Assembly (NCBI RefSeq): GCF_024362695.1 | Contig: NC_065422.1 | Coordinates: forward strand, 14,008,013-14,072,012 | Reading direction: 5' to 3' | Source of the DNA: Pectinophora gossypiella | Taxonomy: Eukaryota > Arthropoda > Insecta > Lepidoptera > Gelechiidae | DNA: 64,000 bases | Shown: piece by piece, positions 45,909-59,559 of the stretch | Layout: every line of letters begins with the position of its first letter | Numbering within the stretch: position 1 is the stretch's first letter | The notes under the pieces: model-generated | What the model saw: only the letters and a program-made list of their open reading frames with translations | The model's database searches: none | Told to the model about the DNA's origin: nothing | Program-made: the position numbers and the translations under genes

Positions 45909-48900
45909 TAAGTACTTGGGGTATGGTAGTAAGTACTTGGGGTATGGTAGTAAGTACTTGGGGTATGGTGGTAAGAACTTGGGGTATGGTGGTAAGTACT
46001 TGGGGTATGGTGGTAAGTACTTGGGGTATGGTGGTAAGTACTTGGGGTATGGTGGTAAGTACTTGGGGTATGGTGGTAAGTACTTGGGGTATGGTGGTAA
46101 GTACTTGGGGTATGGTAGTAAGTACTTGGGGTATGGTGGTAAGTACTTGGGGTATGGTGGTAAGTACTTGGGGTATGGTGGTAAGTACTTGGGGTATGGT
46201 AGTAAGTACTTGGGGTATGGTAGTAAGTACTTGGGGTTTGGTACCAAGTACTTGGGGTATGGTAGTAAGTACTTGGGATATGGTAGTAAGTACTTGGGGT
46301 ATGGTGGTAAGTACTTGGGGTATGGTGGTAAGTACTTGGGGTATGGTGGTAAGTACTTGGGGTATGGTGGTAAGTACTTGGGGTATGGTGGTAAGTACTT
46401 GGGGTATGGTGGTAAGTACTTGGGGTATGGTAGTAAGTACTTGGGGTATGGTAGTAAGTACTTGGGGTATGGTGGTAAGTACTTGGGGTATGGTGGTAAG
46501 TACTTGGGGTATGGTGGTAAGTACTTGGGGTATGGTGGTAAGTACTTGGGGTGTGGTGGTAAGTACTTGGGGTATGGTAGTAAGTACTTGGGGTATGGTA
46601 GTAAGTACTTGGGGTATGGTAGTAAGTACTTGGGGTATGGTAGTAAGTACTTGGGGTATGGTGGTAAGTACTTGGGGTATGGTGGTAAGTACTTGGGGTA
46701 TGGTGGTAAGTACTTGGGGTATGGTGGTAAGTACTTGGGGTATGGTGGTAAGTACTTGGGGTATGGTGGTAAGTACTTGGGGTATGGTAGTAAATACTTG
46801 GGGTATGGTGGTAAGTACTTGGCGTTTGGTACCAAGTACTTGGGGTATGGTGGTAAGTACTTGGGGTATGGTAGTAAGTACTTGGGGTATGGTAGTAAGT
46901 ACTTGGGGTATGGTGGTAAGTACTTGAGGTATGGTGGTAAGTACTTGGGGTATGGTGGTAAGTACTTGGGGTATGGTGGTAAGTACTTGGGGTATGGTGG
47001 TAAGTACTTGGGGTATGGTGGTAAGTACTTGGGGTATGGTAGTAAATACTTGGGGTATGGTGGTAAGTACTTGGCGTTTGGTACCAAGTACTTGGGGTAT
47101 GGTAGTAAGTACTTGGGGTATGGTGGTAAGTACTTGGGGTATGGTAGTAAGTACTTGGGGTATGGTAGTAAGTACTTGGGGTATGGTAGTAAGAACTTGG
47201 GGTATGGTAGTAAGTACTTGGGGTATGGTAGTAAGTACTTGGGGTATGGTAGTAAGTACTTGGGGTATGGTAGTAAGTACTTGGGGTATGGTGGTAAGTG
47301 CTTGGGGTATGGTGGTAAGTACTTGGGGTATGTTGGTAAGTACTTGGGGTATGGTAGTAAGTACTTGGGGTATGGTAGTAAGTACTTGGGGTATGGTGGT
47401 AAGTACTTGGGGTATGGTAGTAAGTACTTGGGGTATGGTGGTAAGTACTTGGGGTATGGTGGTAAGTACTTGGGGTATGTAGGTAAGTACTTGGTGTATG
47501 GTAGTAAGTACTTGGGGTATGGTGGTAAGTACTTGGGGTATAGTAGTAAGTACTTGGGGTATAGTAGTAAGTACTTGGGGTTTGGTACCAAGTACTTGGG
47601 GTATGGTAGTAAGTACTTGGGTTATGGTAGTAAGTACTTGGGGTATGGTAGTAAGTACTTGGGGTATGGTAGTAAGTACTTGGGGTTTGGTACCAAGTAC
47701 TTGGGGTATGGTAGTAAGTACTTGGGGTATGGTAGTAAGTACTTGGGGTATGGTGGTAAGTACTTGGGGTTTGGTACCAAGTACTTGGGGTTTGGTACCA
47801 AGTACTTGGGGTATGGTAGTAAGTACTTGGGGTATGGTAGTAAGTACTTGGGGTATGGTAGTAAGTACTTGGGGTATGGTAGTAAGTACTTGGGGTATGG
47901 TGGTAAGTACTTGGGGTATGGTGGTAAGTACTTGGGGTATGTTGGTAAGTACTTGGGGTATGGTAGTAAGTACTTGGGGTATGGTAGTAAGTACTTGGGG
48001 TATAGTAGTAAGTACTTGGGGTATGGTAGTAAGAACTTGGGGTATGGTAGTAAGTACTTGGGGTATGATAGTAAGTACTTGGGGTATAGTAGTAAGTACT
48101 TGGGGTATGGTAGTAAGTACTTGGGGTATGATAGTAAGTACTTGGGGTATGGTAGTAAGTACTTGGGGTATGGTAGTAAGTACTTGGGGTATGGTAGTAA
48201 GTACTTGGGGTTTGGTACCAAGTACTTGGGGTATGGTAGTAAGTACTTGGGGTATGGTAGTAAGTACTTGGGGTATGGTGGTAAGTACTTGGGGTTTGGT
48301 ACCAAGTACTTGGGGTATGGTAGTAAGTACTTGGGGTATGGTAGTAAGTACTTGGGGTATGGTAGTAAGTACTTGGGGTATGGTAGTAAGTACTTGGGGT
48401 ATGGTGGTAAGTACTTGGGGTATGGTGGTAAGTACTTGGGGTATGTTGGTAAGTACTTGGGGTATGGTAGTAAGTACTTGGGGTATGGTAGTAAGTACTT
48501 GGGGTATGGTAGTAAGTACTTGGGGTATGGTAGTAAGAACTTGGGGTATGGTAGTAAGTACTTGGGGTATGGTAGTAAGTACTTGGGGTATGGTAGTAAG
48601 TACTTGGGGTATGGTAGTAAGTACTTGGGGTATGGTGGTAAGTGCTTGGGGTATGGTGGTAAGTACTTGGGGTATGTTGGTAAGTACTTGGGGTATGGTA
48701 GTAAGTACTTGGGGTATGGTGGTAAGTACTTGGGGTATAGTGGTAAGTACTTGGGGTTTGGTACCAAGTACTTGGGGTATGGTAGTAAGTACTTGGGGTA
48801 TGGTAGTAAGTACTTGGGGTATGGTACCAAGTACTTGGGGTATGGTAGTAAGTACTTGGGGTATGGTAGTAAGTACTTGGGGTATGGTAGTAAGTACTTG

Positions 48901-51900
48901 GGGTATGGTAGTAAGTACTTGGGGTATGGTGGTAAGTGCTTGGGGTATGGTGGTAAGTACTTGGGGTATGTTGGTAAGTACTTGGGGTATGGTAGTAAGT
49001 ACTTGGGGTATGGTAGTAAGTACTTGGGGTATGGTGGTAAGTACTTGGGGTATAGTGGTAAGTACTTGGGTATGGTAGTAAGTACTTGGGGTATGGTGGT
49101 AAGTACTTGGAGTATGGTAGTAAGTACTTGGGGTTTGGTACCAAGTACTTGGGGTATGGTAGTAAGTACTTGGGGTATGGTAATAAGTACTTGGGGTATG
49201 GTGGTAAGTACTTGGGGTATAGTGGTAAGTACTTGGGGTATGGTAGTAAGTACTTGGGGTATGGTGGTAAGTACTTGGGGTATGGTAGTAAGTACTTGGG
49301 GTTTGGTACCAAGTACTTGGGGTATGGTGGTAAGTACTTGGGGTATAGTGGTAAGTACTTGGGGTATGGTAGTAAGTACTTGGGGTATGGTGGTAAGTAC
49401 TTGGGGTATGGTAGTAAGTACTTGGGGTTTGGTAGTAAGTACTTGGGGTATGGTAGTAATTACTTGGGGTATGGTGGTAAGTACTTGGGGTATGGTGGTA
49501 AGTACTTGGGGTATGTTGGTAAGTACTTGGGGTATGGTAGTAAGTACTTGGGGTATGGTAGTAAGTACTTGGGGTATAGTAGTAAGTACTTGGGGTATGG
49601 TAGTAAGAACTTGGGGTATGGTAGTAAGTACTTGGGGTATGGTGGTAAGTACTTGGGGTATGGTAGTAAGTACTTGGTGTATAGTAGTAAGTACTTGGGG
49701 TATGGTAGTAAGTACTTGGGGTATGGTAGTAAGTACTTGGGGTATGGTAGTAAGTACTTGGGGTTTGGTACCAAGTACTTGGGGTATGGTAGTAAGTACT
49801 TGGGGTATGGTAGTAAGTACTTGGGGTATGGTACCAAGTACTTGGGGTATGGTAGTAAGTACTTGGGGTATGGTAGTAAGTACTTGGGGTATGGTAGTAA
49901 GTACTTGGGGTATGGTGGTAAGTACTTGGGGTATGGTGGTAAGTACTTGGGGTATGTTGGTAAGTACTTGGGGTATGGTAGTAAGTACTTGGGGTATGGT
50001 GGTAAGTACTTGGGGTATAGTAGTAAGTACTTGGGGTATGGTAGTAAGTACTTGGGGTATGGTACCAAGTACTTGGGGTATGGTAGTAAAAACTTGGGGT
50101 ATGGTAGTAAGTACTTGGGGTATGGTAGTAAGTACTTGGGGTATGGTGGTAAGTACTTGGGGTATGGTGGTAAGTACTTGGGGTATGTTGGTAAGTACTT
50201 GGGGTATGGTAGTAAGTACTTGGGGTATGGTGGTAAGTACTTGGGGTATGGTAGTAAGTACTTGGGGTTTGGTACCAAGTACTTGAGGTATGGTAGTAAG
50301 TACTTGGGGTATGGTAGTAAGTACTTGGGGTATGGTGGTAAGTACTTGGGGTATGGTGGTAAGTACTTGGGGTTTGGTACCAAGTACTTGGGGTATGGTA
50401 GTAAGTACTTGGGGTATGGTGGTAAGTACTTGGGGTATGGTGGTAAGTACTTGGGGTATGGTGGTAAGTACTTGGGGTATGGTGGTAAGTACTTGGGGTA
50501 TGGTAGTAAGTACTTGGGGTATGGTGGTAAGTACTTGGGGTATGGTGGTAAGTACTTGGGGTATGGTGGTAAGTACTTGGGGTATGGTGGTAAGTACTTG
50601 GGGTATGGTGGTAAGTACTTGGGGTATGGTGGTAAGTACTTGGGGTATGGTAGTAAATACTTGGGGTATGGTGGTAAGTACTTGGCGTTTGGTACCAAGT
50701 ACTTGGGGTATGGTGGTAAGTACTTGGGGTATGGTAGTAAGTACTTGGGGTATGGTAGTAAGTACTTGGGGTATGGTGGTAAGTACTTGGGGTATGGTGG
50801 TAAGTACTTGGGGTATGGTGGTAAGTACTTGGGGTATGGTGGTAAGTACTTGGGGTATGGTGGTAAGTACTTGGGGTATGGTAGTAAGTACTTGGGGTAT
50901 GGTAGTAAGTACTTGGGGTTTGGTAGTAAGTACTTGGGGTATGGTAGTAAGAACTTGGGGTATGGTAGTAAGTACTTGGGGTATGGTGGTAAGTACTTGG
51001 GGTATGGTAGTAAGTACTTGGGGTATTGTAGTAAGTACTTGGGGTATGGTAGTAAGTACTTGGGGTATGGTAGTAAATACTTGGGGTATGGTGGTAAGTA
51101 CTTGGCGTTTGGTACCAAGTACTTGGGGTATGGTAGTAAGTACTTGGGGTATGGTAGTAAGTACTTGGGGTTTGGTACCAAGTACTTGGGGTATGGTAGT
51201 AAGTACTTGGGGTATGGTAGTAAGTACTTGGGGTATGGTACCAAGTACTTGGGGTATGGTAGTAAGTACTTGGGGTATGGTAGTAAGTACTTGGGGTATG
51301 GTGGTAAGTACTTGGGGTATGGTGGTAAGTACTTGGGGTATGTAGGTAAGTACTTGGTGTATGGTAGTAAGTACTTGGGGTATGGTGGTAAGTACTTGGG
51401 GTATAGTAGTAAGTACTTGGGGTTTGGTACCAAGTACTTGGGGTATGGTAGTAAGTACTTGGGTTATGGTAGTAAGTACTTGGGGTATGGTAGTAAGTAC
51501 TTGGGGTATGGTAGTAAGTACTTGGGGTTTGGTACCAAGTACTTGGGGTATGGTAGTAAGTACTTGGGGTATGGTAGTAAGTACTTGGGGTATGGTGGTA
51601 AGTACTTGGGGTTTGGTACCAAGTACTTGGGGTATGGTAGTAAGTACTTGGGGTATGGTAGTAAGTACTTGGGGTATGGTAGTAAGTACTTGGGGTATGG
51701 TAGTAAGTACTTGGGGTATGGTGGTAAGTACTTGGGGTATGGTGGTAAGTACTTGGGGTATGTTGGTAAGTACTTGGGGTATGGTAGTAAGTACTTGGGG
51801 TATGGTAGTAAGTACTTGGGGTATAGTAGTAAGTACTTGGGGTATGGTAGTAAGAACTTGGGGTATGGTAGTAAGTACTTGGGGTATGATAGTAAGTACT

Positions 51901-54900
51901 TGGGGTATAGTAGTAAGTACTTGGGGTATGGTAGTAAGTACTTGGGGTATGATAGTAAGTACTTGGGGTATGGTAGTAAGTACTTGGGGTATGGTAGTAA
52001 GTACTTGGGGTATGGTAGTAAGTACTTGGGGTTTGGTACCAAGTACTTGGGGTATGGTAGTAAGTACTTGGGGTATGGTAGTAAGTACTTGGGGTATGGT
52101 GGTAAGTACTTGGGGTTTGGTACCAAGTACTTGGGGTATGGTAGTAAGTACTTGGGGTATGGTAGTAAGTACTTGGGGTATGGTAGTAAGTACTTGGGGT
52201 ATGGTAGTAAGTACTTGGGGTATGGTGGTAAGTACTTGGGGTATGGTGGTAAGTACTTGGGGTATGTTGGTAAGTACTTGGGGTATGGTAGTAAGTACTT
52301 GGGGTATGGTAGTAAGTACTTGGGGTATGGTAGTAAGTACTTGGGGTATGGTAGTAAGTACTTGGGGTATGGTAGTAAGTACTTGGGGTATGGTGGTAAG
52401 TGCTTGGGGTATGGTGGTAAGTACTTGGGGTATGTTGGTAAGTACTTGGGGTATGGTGGTAAGTACTTGGGGTATAGTGGTAAGTACTTGGGGTATGGTA
52501 GTAAGTACTTGGGGTATGGTGGTAAGTACTTGGGGTATGGTAGTAAGTACTTGGGGTTTGGTAGTAAGTACTTGGGGTATGGTAGTAATTACTTGGGGTA
52601 TGGTGGTAAGTACTTGGGGTATGGTGGTAAGTACTTGGGGTATGTTGGTAAGTACTTGGGGTATGGTAGTAAGTACTTGGGGTATGGTAGTAAGTACTTG
52701 GGGTATAGTAGTAAGTACTTGGGGTATGGTAGTAAGAACTTGGGGTATGGTAGTAAGTACTTGGGGTATGGTGGTAAGTACTTGGGGTATGGTAGTAAGT
52801 ACTTGGTGTATAGTAGTAAGTACTTGGGGTATGGTAGTAAGTACTTGGGGTATGGTAGTAAGTACTTGGGGTATGGTAGTAAGTACTTGGGGTTTGGTAC
52901 CAAGTACTTGGGGTATGGTAGTAAGTACTTGGGGTATGGTAGTAAGTACTTGGGGTATGGTACCAAGTACTTGGGGTATGGTAGTAAGTACTTGGGGTAT
53001 GGTAGTAAGTACTTGGGGTATGGTGGTAAGTACTTGGGGTATGGTGGTAAGTACTTGGGGTATGTTGGTAAGTACTTGGGGTATGGTAGTAAGTACTTGG
53101 GGTATGGTGGTAAGTACTTGGGGTATAGTAGTAAGTACTTGGGGTATGGTAGTAAGTACTTGGGGTATGGTACCAAGTACTTGGGGTATGGTAGTAAAAA
53201 CTTGGGGTATGGTAGTAAGTACTTGGGGTATGGTAGTAAGTACTTGGGGTATGGTGGTAAGTACTTGGGGTATGGTGGTAAGTACTTGGGGTATGTTGGT
53301 AAGTACTTGGGGTATGGTAGTAAGTACTTGGGGTATGGTGGTAAGTACTTGAGGTATAGTAGTAAGTACTTGGGGTATGGTAGTAAGTACTTGGGGTATA
53401 GTAGTAAGTACTTGGGGTATGGTAGTAAGTACTTGGGGTATGGTGGTAAGTACTTGGGGTATGGTAGTAAGTACTTGGGGTATGGTGGTAAGTACTTGGG
53501 GTATGGTGGTAAGTACTTGGGGTATGGTGGTAAGTACTTGGGGTATGGTAGTAAGTACTTGGGGTATGGTAGTAAGTACTTGGGGTTTGGTACGAAGTAC
53601 TTGGGGTATGGTAGTAAGTACTTGGGATATGGTAGTAAGTACTTGGGGTATGGTGGTAAGTACTTGGGGTATGGTGGTAAGTACTTGGGGTATGGTGGTA
53701 AGTACTTGGGGTATGGTGGTAAGTACTTGGGGTATGGTGGTAAGTACTTGGGGTATGGTGGTAAGTACTTGGGGTATGGTGGTAAGTACTTGGGGTATGG
53801 TAGTAAGTACTTGGGGTATGGTAGTAAGTACTTGGGGTATGGTGGTAAGTACTTGGGGTATGGTAGTAAGTACTTGGGGTATGGTGGTAAGTACTTGGGG
53901 TATGGTGGTAAGTACTTGGGGTATGGTAGTAAGTACTTGGGGTATGGTAGTAAGTACTTGGGGTATGGTGGTAAGTACTTGGGGTATGGTAGTAAGTACT
54001 TGGGGTATGGTGGTAAGTACTTGGGGTATGGTAGTAAGTACTTGGGGTTTGGTACCAAGTACTTGAGGTATGGTAGTAAGTACTTGGGGTATGGTAGTAA
54101 GTACTTGGGGTATGGTGGTAAGTACTTGGGGTATGGTGGTAAGTACTTGGGGTTTGGTACCAAGTACTTGGGGTATGGTAGTAAGTACTTGGGGTATGGT
54201 GGTAAGTACTTGGGGTATGGTGGTAAGTACTTGGGGTATGGTGGTAAGTACTTGGGGTATGGTAGTAAATACTTGGGGTATGGTGGTAAGTACTTGGCGT
54301 TTGGTACCAAGTACTTGGGGTATGGTGGTAAGTACTTGGGGTATGGTAGTAAGTACTTGGGGTATGGTAGTAAGTACTTGGGGTATGGTGGTAAGTACTT
54401 GGGGTATGGTGGTAAGTACTTGGGGTATGGTGGTAAGTACTTGGGGTATGGTGGTAAGTACTTGGGGTATGGTGGTAAGTACTTGGGGTATGGTTGTAAG
54501 TACTTGGGGTATGGTGGTAAGTACTTGGGGTATGGTGGTAAGTACTTGGGGTATGGTGGTTAGTACTTGGGGTATGGTGGTAAGTACTTGGGGTATGGTG
54601 GTAAGTACTTGGGGTATGGTGGTAAGTACTTGGGGTATGGTAGTAAGTACTTGGGGTATGGTAGTAAGTACTTGGGGTATGGTAGTAAGTACTTGGGGTA
54701 TGGTACAAAGTACTTGGGGTATGGTAGTAAGTACTTGGGGTATGGTAGTAAGTACTTGGGGTATGGTAGTAAGTACTTGGGGTATGGTGGTAAGTGCTTG
54801 GGGTATGGTGGTAAGTACTTGGGGTATGTTGGTAAGTACTTGGGGTATGGTAGTAAGTACTTGGGGTATGGTAGTAAGTACTTGGGGTATGGTGGTAAGT

Positions 54901-57738
54901 ACTTGGGGTATAGTGGTAAGTACTTGGGTATGGTAGTAAGTACTTGGGGTATGGTGGTAAGTACTTGGAGTATGGTAGTAAGTACTTGAGGTTTGGTACC
55001 AAGTACTTGGGGTATGGTAGTAAGTACTTGGGGTATGGTAATAAGTACTTGGGGTATGGTGGTAAGTACTTGGGGTATAGTGGTAAGTACTTGGGGTATG
55101 GTAGTAAGTACTTGGGGTATGGTGGTAAGTACTTGGGGTATGGTAGTAAGTACTTGGGGTTTGGTACCAAGTACTTGGGGTATGGTGGTAAGTACTTGGG
55201 GTATAGTGGTAAGTACTTGGGGTATGGTAGTAAGTACTTGGGGTATGGTGGTAAGTACTTGGGGTATGGTAGTAAGTACTTGGGGTTTGGTAGTAAGTAC
55301 TTGGGGTATGGTGGTAAGTACTTGGGGTATGGTGGTAAGTACTTGGGGTATGGTAGTAAGTACTTGGGGTATGGTGGTAAGTACTTGGGGTATGGTAGTA
55401 AGTACTTGGGGTTTGGTACCAAGTACTTGGGGTTTGGTACCAAGTACTTGGGGTATGGTAGTAAGTACTTGGGGTATGGTAGTAAGTACTTGGGGTATGG
55501 TGGTAAGTACTTGGGGTATGGTAGTAAGTACTTGGGGTATGGTAGTAAGTACTTGGGGTATGGTGGTAAGTACTTGGGGTTTGGTACCAAGTACTTGGGG
55601 TATGGTAGTAAGTACTTGGGGTATGGTAGTAAGTACTTGGGGTATGGTAGTAAGTACTTGGGGTATGGTAGTAAGTACTTGGGGTATGGTAGTAAGTACT
55701 TGGGGTATGGTAGTAAGTACTTGGGGTATGGTGGTAAGTACTTGGGGTATGGTGGTAAGTACTTGGGGTATGGTGGTAAGTACTTGGGGTATGGTGGTAA
55801 GTACTTGGGGTATGGTGGTAAGTACTTGGGGTATGGTAGTAAGTACTTGGGGTATGGTAGTAAGTACTTGGGGTATGGTGGTAAGTACTTGGGGTATGGT
55901 GGTAAGTACTTGGGGTATGGTGGTAAGTACTTGGGGTATGGTGGTAAGTACTTGGGGTATGGTGGTAAGTACTTGGGGTATGGTAGTAAGTACTTGGGGT
56001 ATGGTAGTAAGTACTTGGGGTTTGGTACCAAGTACTTGGGGTATGGTAGTAAGTACTTGGGGTATGGTAGTAAGTACTTGGGGTATGGTAGTAAGTACTT
56101 GGGGTATGGAGGTAAGTACTTGGGGTATGGTGGTAAGTACTTGGGGTATGGTGGTAAGTACTTGGGGTTTGGTACCAAGTACTTGGGGTATGGTAGTAAG
56201 TACTTGGGGTATGGTAGTAAGTACTTGGGGTATGGTAGTAAGTACTTGGGGTATGGAGGTAAGTACTTGGGGTATGGTGGTAAGTACTTGGGGTATGGTA
56301 GTAAGTACTTGGGGTATGGTAGTAAGTACTTGGGGTATGGTAGTAAGTACTTGGGGTTTGGTACCAAGTACTTGGGGTATGGTAGTAAGTACTTGGGGTA
56401 TGGTAGTAAGTACTTGGGGTATGGTGGTAAGTACTTGGGGTTTGGTACCAAGTACTTGGGGTATGGTAGTAAGTACTTGGGGTATGGTAGTAAGTACTTG
56501 GGGTATATTAGTAAGTACTTGGGGTATGGTAGTAAGTACTTGGGGTATGGTAGTAAGTACTTGGGGTATGGTGGTAAGTACTTGGGGTATGGTGGTAAGT
56601 ACTTGGGGTATGTTGGTAAGTACTTGGGGTATGGTAGTAAGTACTTCGGGTATGGTAGTAAGTACTTGGGGTATAGTAGTAAGTACTTGGGGTATGGTAG
56701 TAAGAACTTGGGGTATGGTAGTAAGTACTTGGGGTATGGTGGTAAGTACTTGGGGTATGGTAGTAAGTACTTGGGGTATAGTAGTAAGTACTTGGGGTAT
56801 GGTAGTAAGTACTTGGGGTATGGTAGTAAATACTTGGGGTATGGTGGTAAGTACTTGGCGTTTGGTACCAAGTACTTGGGGTATGGTAGTAAGTACTTGG
56901 GGTTTGGTACCAACTACTTGGGGTATGGTAGTAAGTACTTGGGGTATGGTAGTAAGTACTTGGGGTATGGTACCAAGTACTTGGGGTATGGTAGTAAGTA
57001 CTTGGGGTATGGTAGAAAGTACTTGGGGTATGGTAGTAAGTACTTGGGGTATGGTAGTAAGTACTTGGGGTATGGTAGTAAGTACTTGGGGTATGGTAGT
57101 AAGTACTTGGGGTATGGTGGTAAGTACTTGGGGTATGGTAGTAAGTACTTGGGGTATGGTGGTAAGTACTTGGGGTATGGTAGTAAGTACTTGGGGTTTG
57201 GTACCAAGTACTTGAGGTATGGTAGTAAGTACTTGGGGTATGGTAGTAAGTACTTGGGGTATGGTGGTAAGTACTTGGGGTATGGTGGTAAGTACTTGGG
57301 GTTTGGTACCAAGTACTTGGGGTATGGTAGTAAGTACTTGGGGTATGGTAGTAAGTACTTGGGGTATGGTAGTAAGTACTTGGGGTATGGTGGTAAGTAC
57401 TTGGGGTATGGTAGTAAGTACTTAAGGTATGGTGGTAAGTACTTGGGGTATAGTGGTAAGTACTTGGGGTATGGTAGTAAGTACTTGGGGTATGGTGGTA
57501 AGTACTTGGGGTATGGTAGTAAGTACTTGGGGTATGGTAGTAAGTACTTGGGGTATGGTAGTAAGTACTTGGGGTATGGTAGTAAGTACTTGGGTTATGG
57601 TAGTAAGTACTTGGGGTTTGGTACCAAGTACTTGGGGTATGGTAGTAAGTACTTGGGGTATGGTAGTAAGTACTTGGGGTTTGGTAGTAAGTACTTGGGG
57701 TTTGGTACCAAGTACTTGGGGTATGGTACCAAGTACTT
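45898..57738 (+). repeat. 21-bp satellite array, main block (about 564 units)
   Basis: Same monomer classes as the left block. I find only two one-base deletions in phase (TACTTGGG followed by TATGG at about 49,070 and 54,926), both in the same sequence context. Private variants recur at long range: GGGTTATGG near 47,630 and 51,472; GTAATTACTTGG near 49,457 and 52,586; AAGTGCTTGG at several sites. This shows recent duplication of multi-kb blocks. A TAG at about 54,561 interrupts one frame. The block sits exactly where the middle of the R1-clade element should be. Confidence 0.97.
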
Positions 57739-59559
57739 GGGCCAGATGGCATTCCGGGTCGCGCGTGGGTGTTAGCCGCCAACGCCCTAGAGCCAAGACT
57801 GCTGAGGCTGTTTTCCGCCTGTCTCGAACAGGCCAGGTTTCCCAATGCATGGAAGACAGGCAAGCTTGTCCTCCTGAAGAAGGAGGGACGTCCAGCAGAC
57901 TCTCCATCTGCGTATCGTCCCATCGTTCTGCTGGACGAGGTGGGCAAGCTCTTCGAGCGCATTATTGCCGGACGCATCATCGGGCATCTCACGCGGACTG
58001 GCCCCGACCTGGCGGATTGCCAATATGGCTTCCGCCATGGTCGCTCCACCATCGACGCCATACTCCGCGTGAAGACCATAAGCGATGAGGCGGTGTCCCA
58101 ACGTCAGGTGGTTTTGGCAGTGTCACTCGATATTGCCAATGCCTTTAACACCCTGCCCTGGGGCTGTATCGAGGAGGCAATGCGGTACCACCAGATGCCC
58201 GTGTACCTAAGGCGAATCGTCTCGGCGTACCTCTCGGATCGGTCCGTCGTGTTCCCAGGACGAGAGCAGTGGGGACAACGGCCGATGTCGTGCGGTGTCC
58301 CACAGGGGTCGGTCCTTGGACCACTCCTGTGGAACATCGGGTACGATTGGGTGCTCCGGGGCGCTAACCTTAGAGGAGTCGAGCTCACGTGCTACGCCGA
58401 TGACACCTTGGTCACAGCACGTGGCTCGACTTTCAGGCAGGCCGCCATACTCGCCACAGCGGGTGTGGCCCATGTGGTCGGGCGTATCCGGCGACTTGGC
58501 CTGGAGGTGGCCTTGAACAAATCTGAGGCCCTGTGCTTCCACGGGCCTCGGAATGCACCACCAGCCGGAGCGCACATAGTGGTGGGCGGAGCTCGCATCG
58601 ATCTAAAGACAACGATGAGGTATCTCGGACTTGTTCTGGACGGTCGATGGGAGTTCCGCGCCCACTTCCAGCGCTTGATGCCCAAGCTCCTCGGAGCGGC
58701 AGGTGCCCTCGGGTATCTTCTGCCTAATCTGGGTGGGCCGAAGGCGTCCTGCAGGCGGCTTTATCTGGGGGTCGTTCGCTCCATGGCCTTGTATGGAGCC
58801 CCAGTATGGGCCAACACTCTGAAGAGGCAGAATATCGCCCTTCTGAATGCAGCTCAGAGGGCGATGGCCATCAGAGTGATACGGGGCTACCGAACGATCT
58901 CCTGCGAGGCGGCGCGTGTGCTGGCTGGATCTCTGCCCTGGGACCTGGATGCGAGAGCCCTCTCATCAATGTATTTTTGGCGAGAGGAGGCGCATGGTCG
59001 GGGTGACACGCCAGCACCACGTGAGGTGCAAGCGCAGCGGGAGGAAGTACTCCGACTGCTGCTACTGGAGTGGGAGCAGAGGCTGGCTCAGCCTAGTGCA
59101 GGCCTGAGAACAATCCAGGCAGTTCGCCCAGTCCTCCGACAGTGGTTGGACCGGCAACACGGGGTGATGACCTTCCGGCTCACTCAGATCCTCTCGGGAC
59201 ATGGTTGTTTTGGGAGGTATCTGCATGTTGTAGCCGGAAGAGAGCCGACCGCCGAGTGTCATCACTGCGGCGGCTGCCCGGAAGACACGGCCCAGCACAC
59301 GCTTGAGGCGTGTCCAGCCTGGGCGACAGAGCGCCAAGAACTTGGTGCCGTTGTGGGGCGCGACCTTTCGCTGCCCGCTGTGGTCCAGGCCATGGTTGAC
59401 AGCGAGAGGTCGTGGAAGGCGGTTCTCGCATTTTGCGAAGCTGTCCTTCGATCCAAAGAGGATGCGGAGCGGGAGAGGGAGGCTACTGCCACCGACCCTG
59501 CACGTCGCAGGAGACCCGGGCGGAGACGGCGGGCGGATGTCGGCCGTCTTCCGCCCTAA
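57739..59559 (+). pseudogene. R1-clade ORF2 C-terminal part: reverse transcriptase and CCHC
   Basis: The satellite ends at CTTGGG and the RT frame begins with GPDGIPGRAW, part of the conserved KAPGPDG block, so GGG is shared between the two. About 607 codons follow: YRPIVLLDEVGKLFERI, GFRHGRST, DIANAFNTLPW, GVPQGSVLGPLLWNI, the catalytic YADD (58,393-58,404), a thumb region and a C-terminal zinc motif CHHCGGCPEDTAQHTLEAC (59,257-59,313). It ends at TAA 59,557. The RT catalytic residues are intact, but the endonuclease domain, the RT N-terminus and any ATG are missing. The clade is assigned from the overall RT sequence and the C-terminal CCHC. Confidence 0.88.

Noticed and set aside
40118..57775. 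Very long ORFs of 500-3,684 codons on both strands as protein-coding genes (mucin-, silk- or adhesive-like).
   Set aside because: All arise from the 21-bp satellite, which is open in five of six frames. There is no unique N-terminus, no codon constraint, and the frames are broken by the two one-base deletions and by a retrotransposon.
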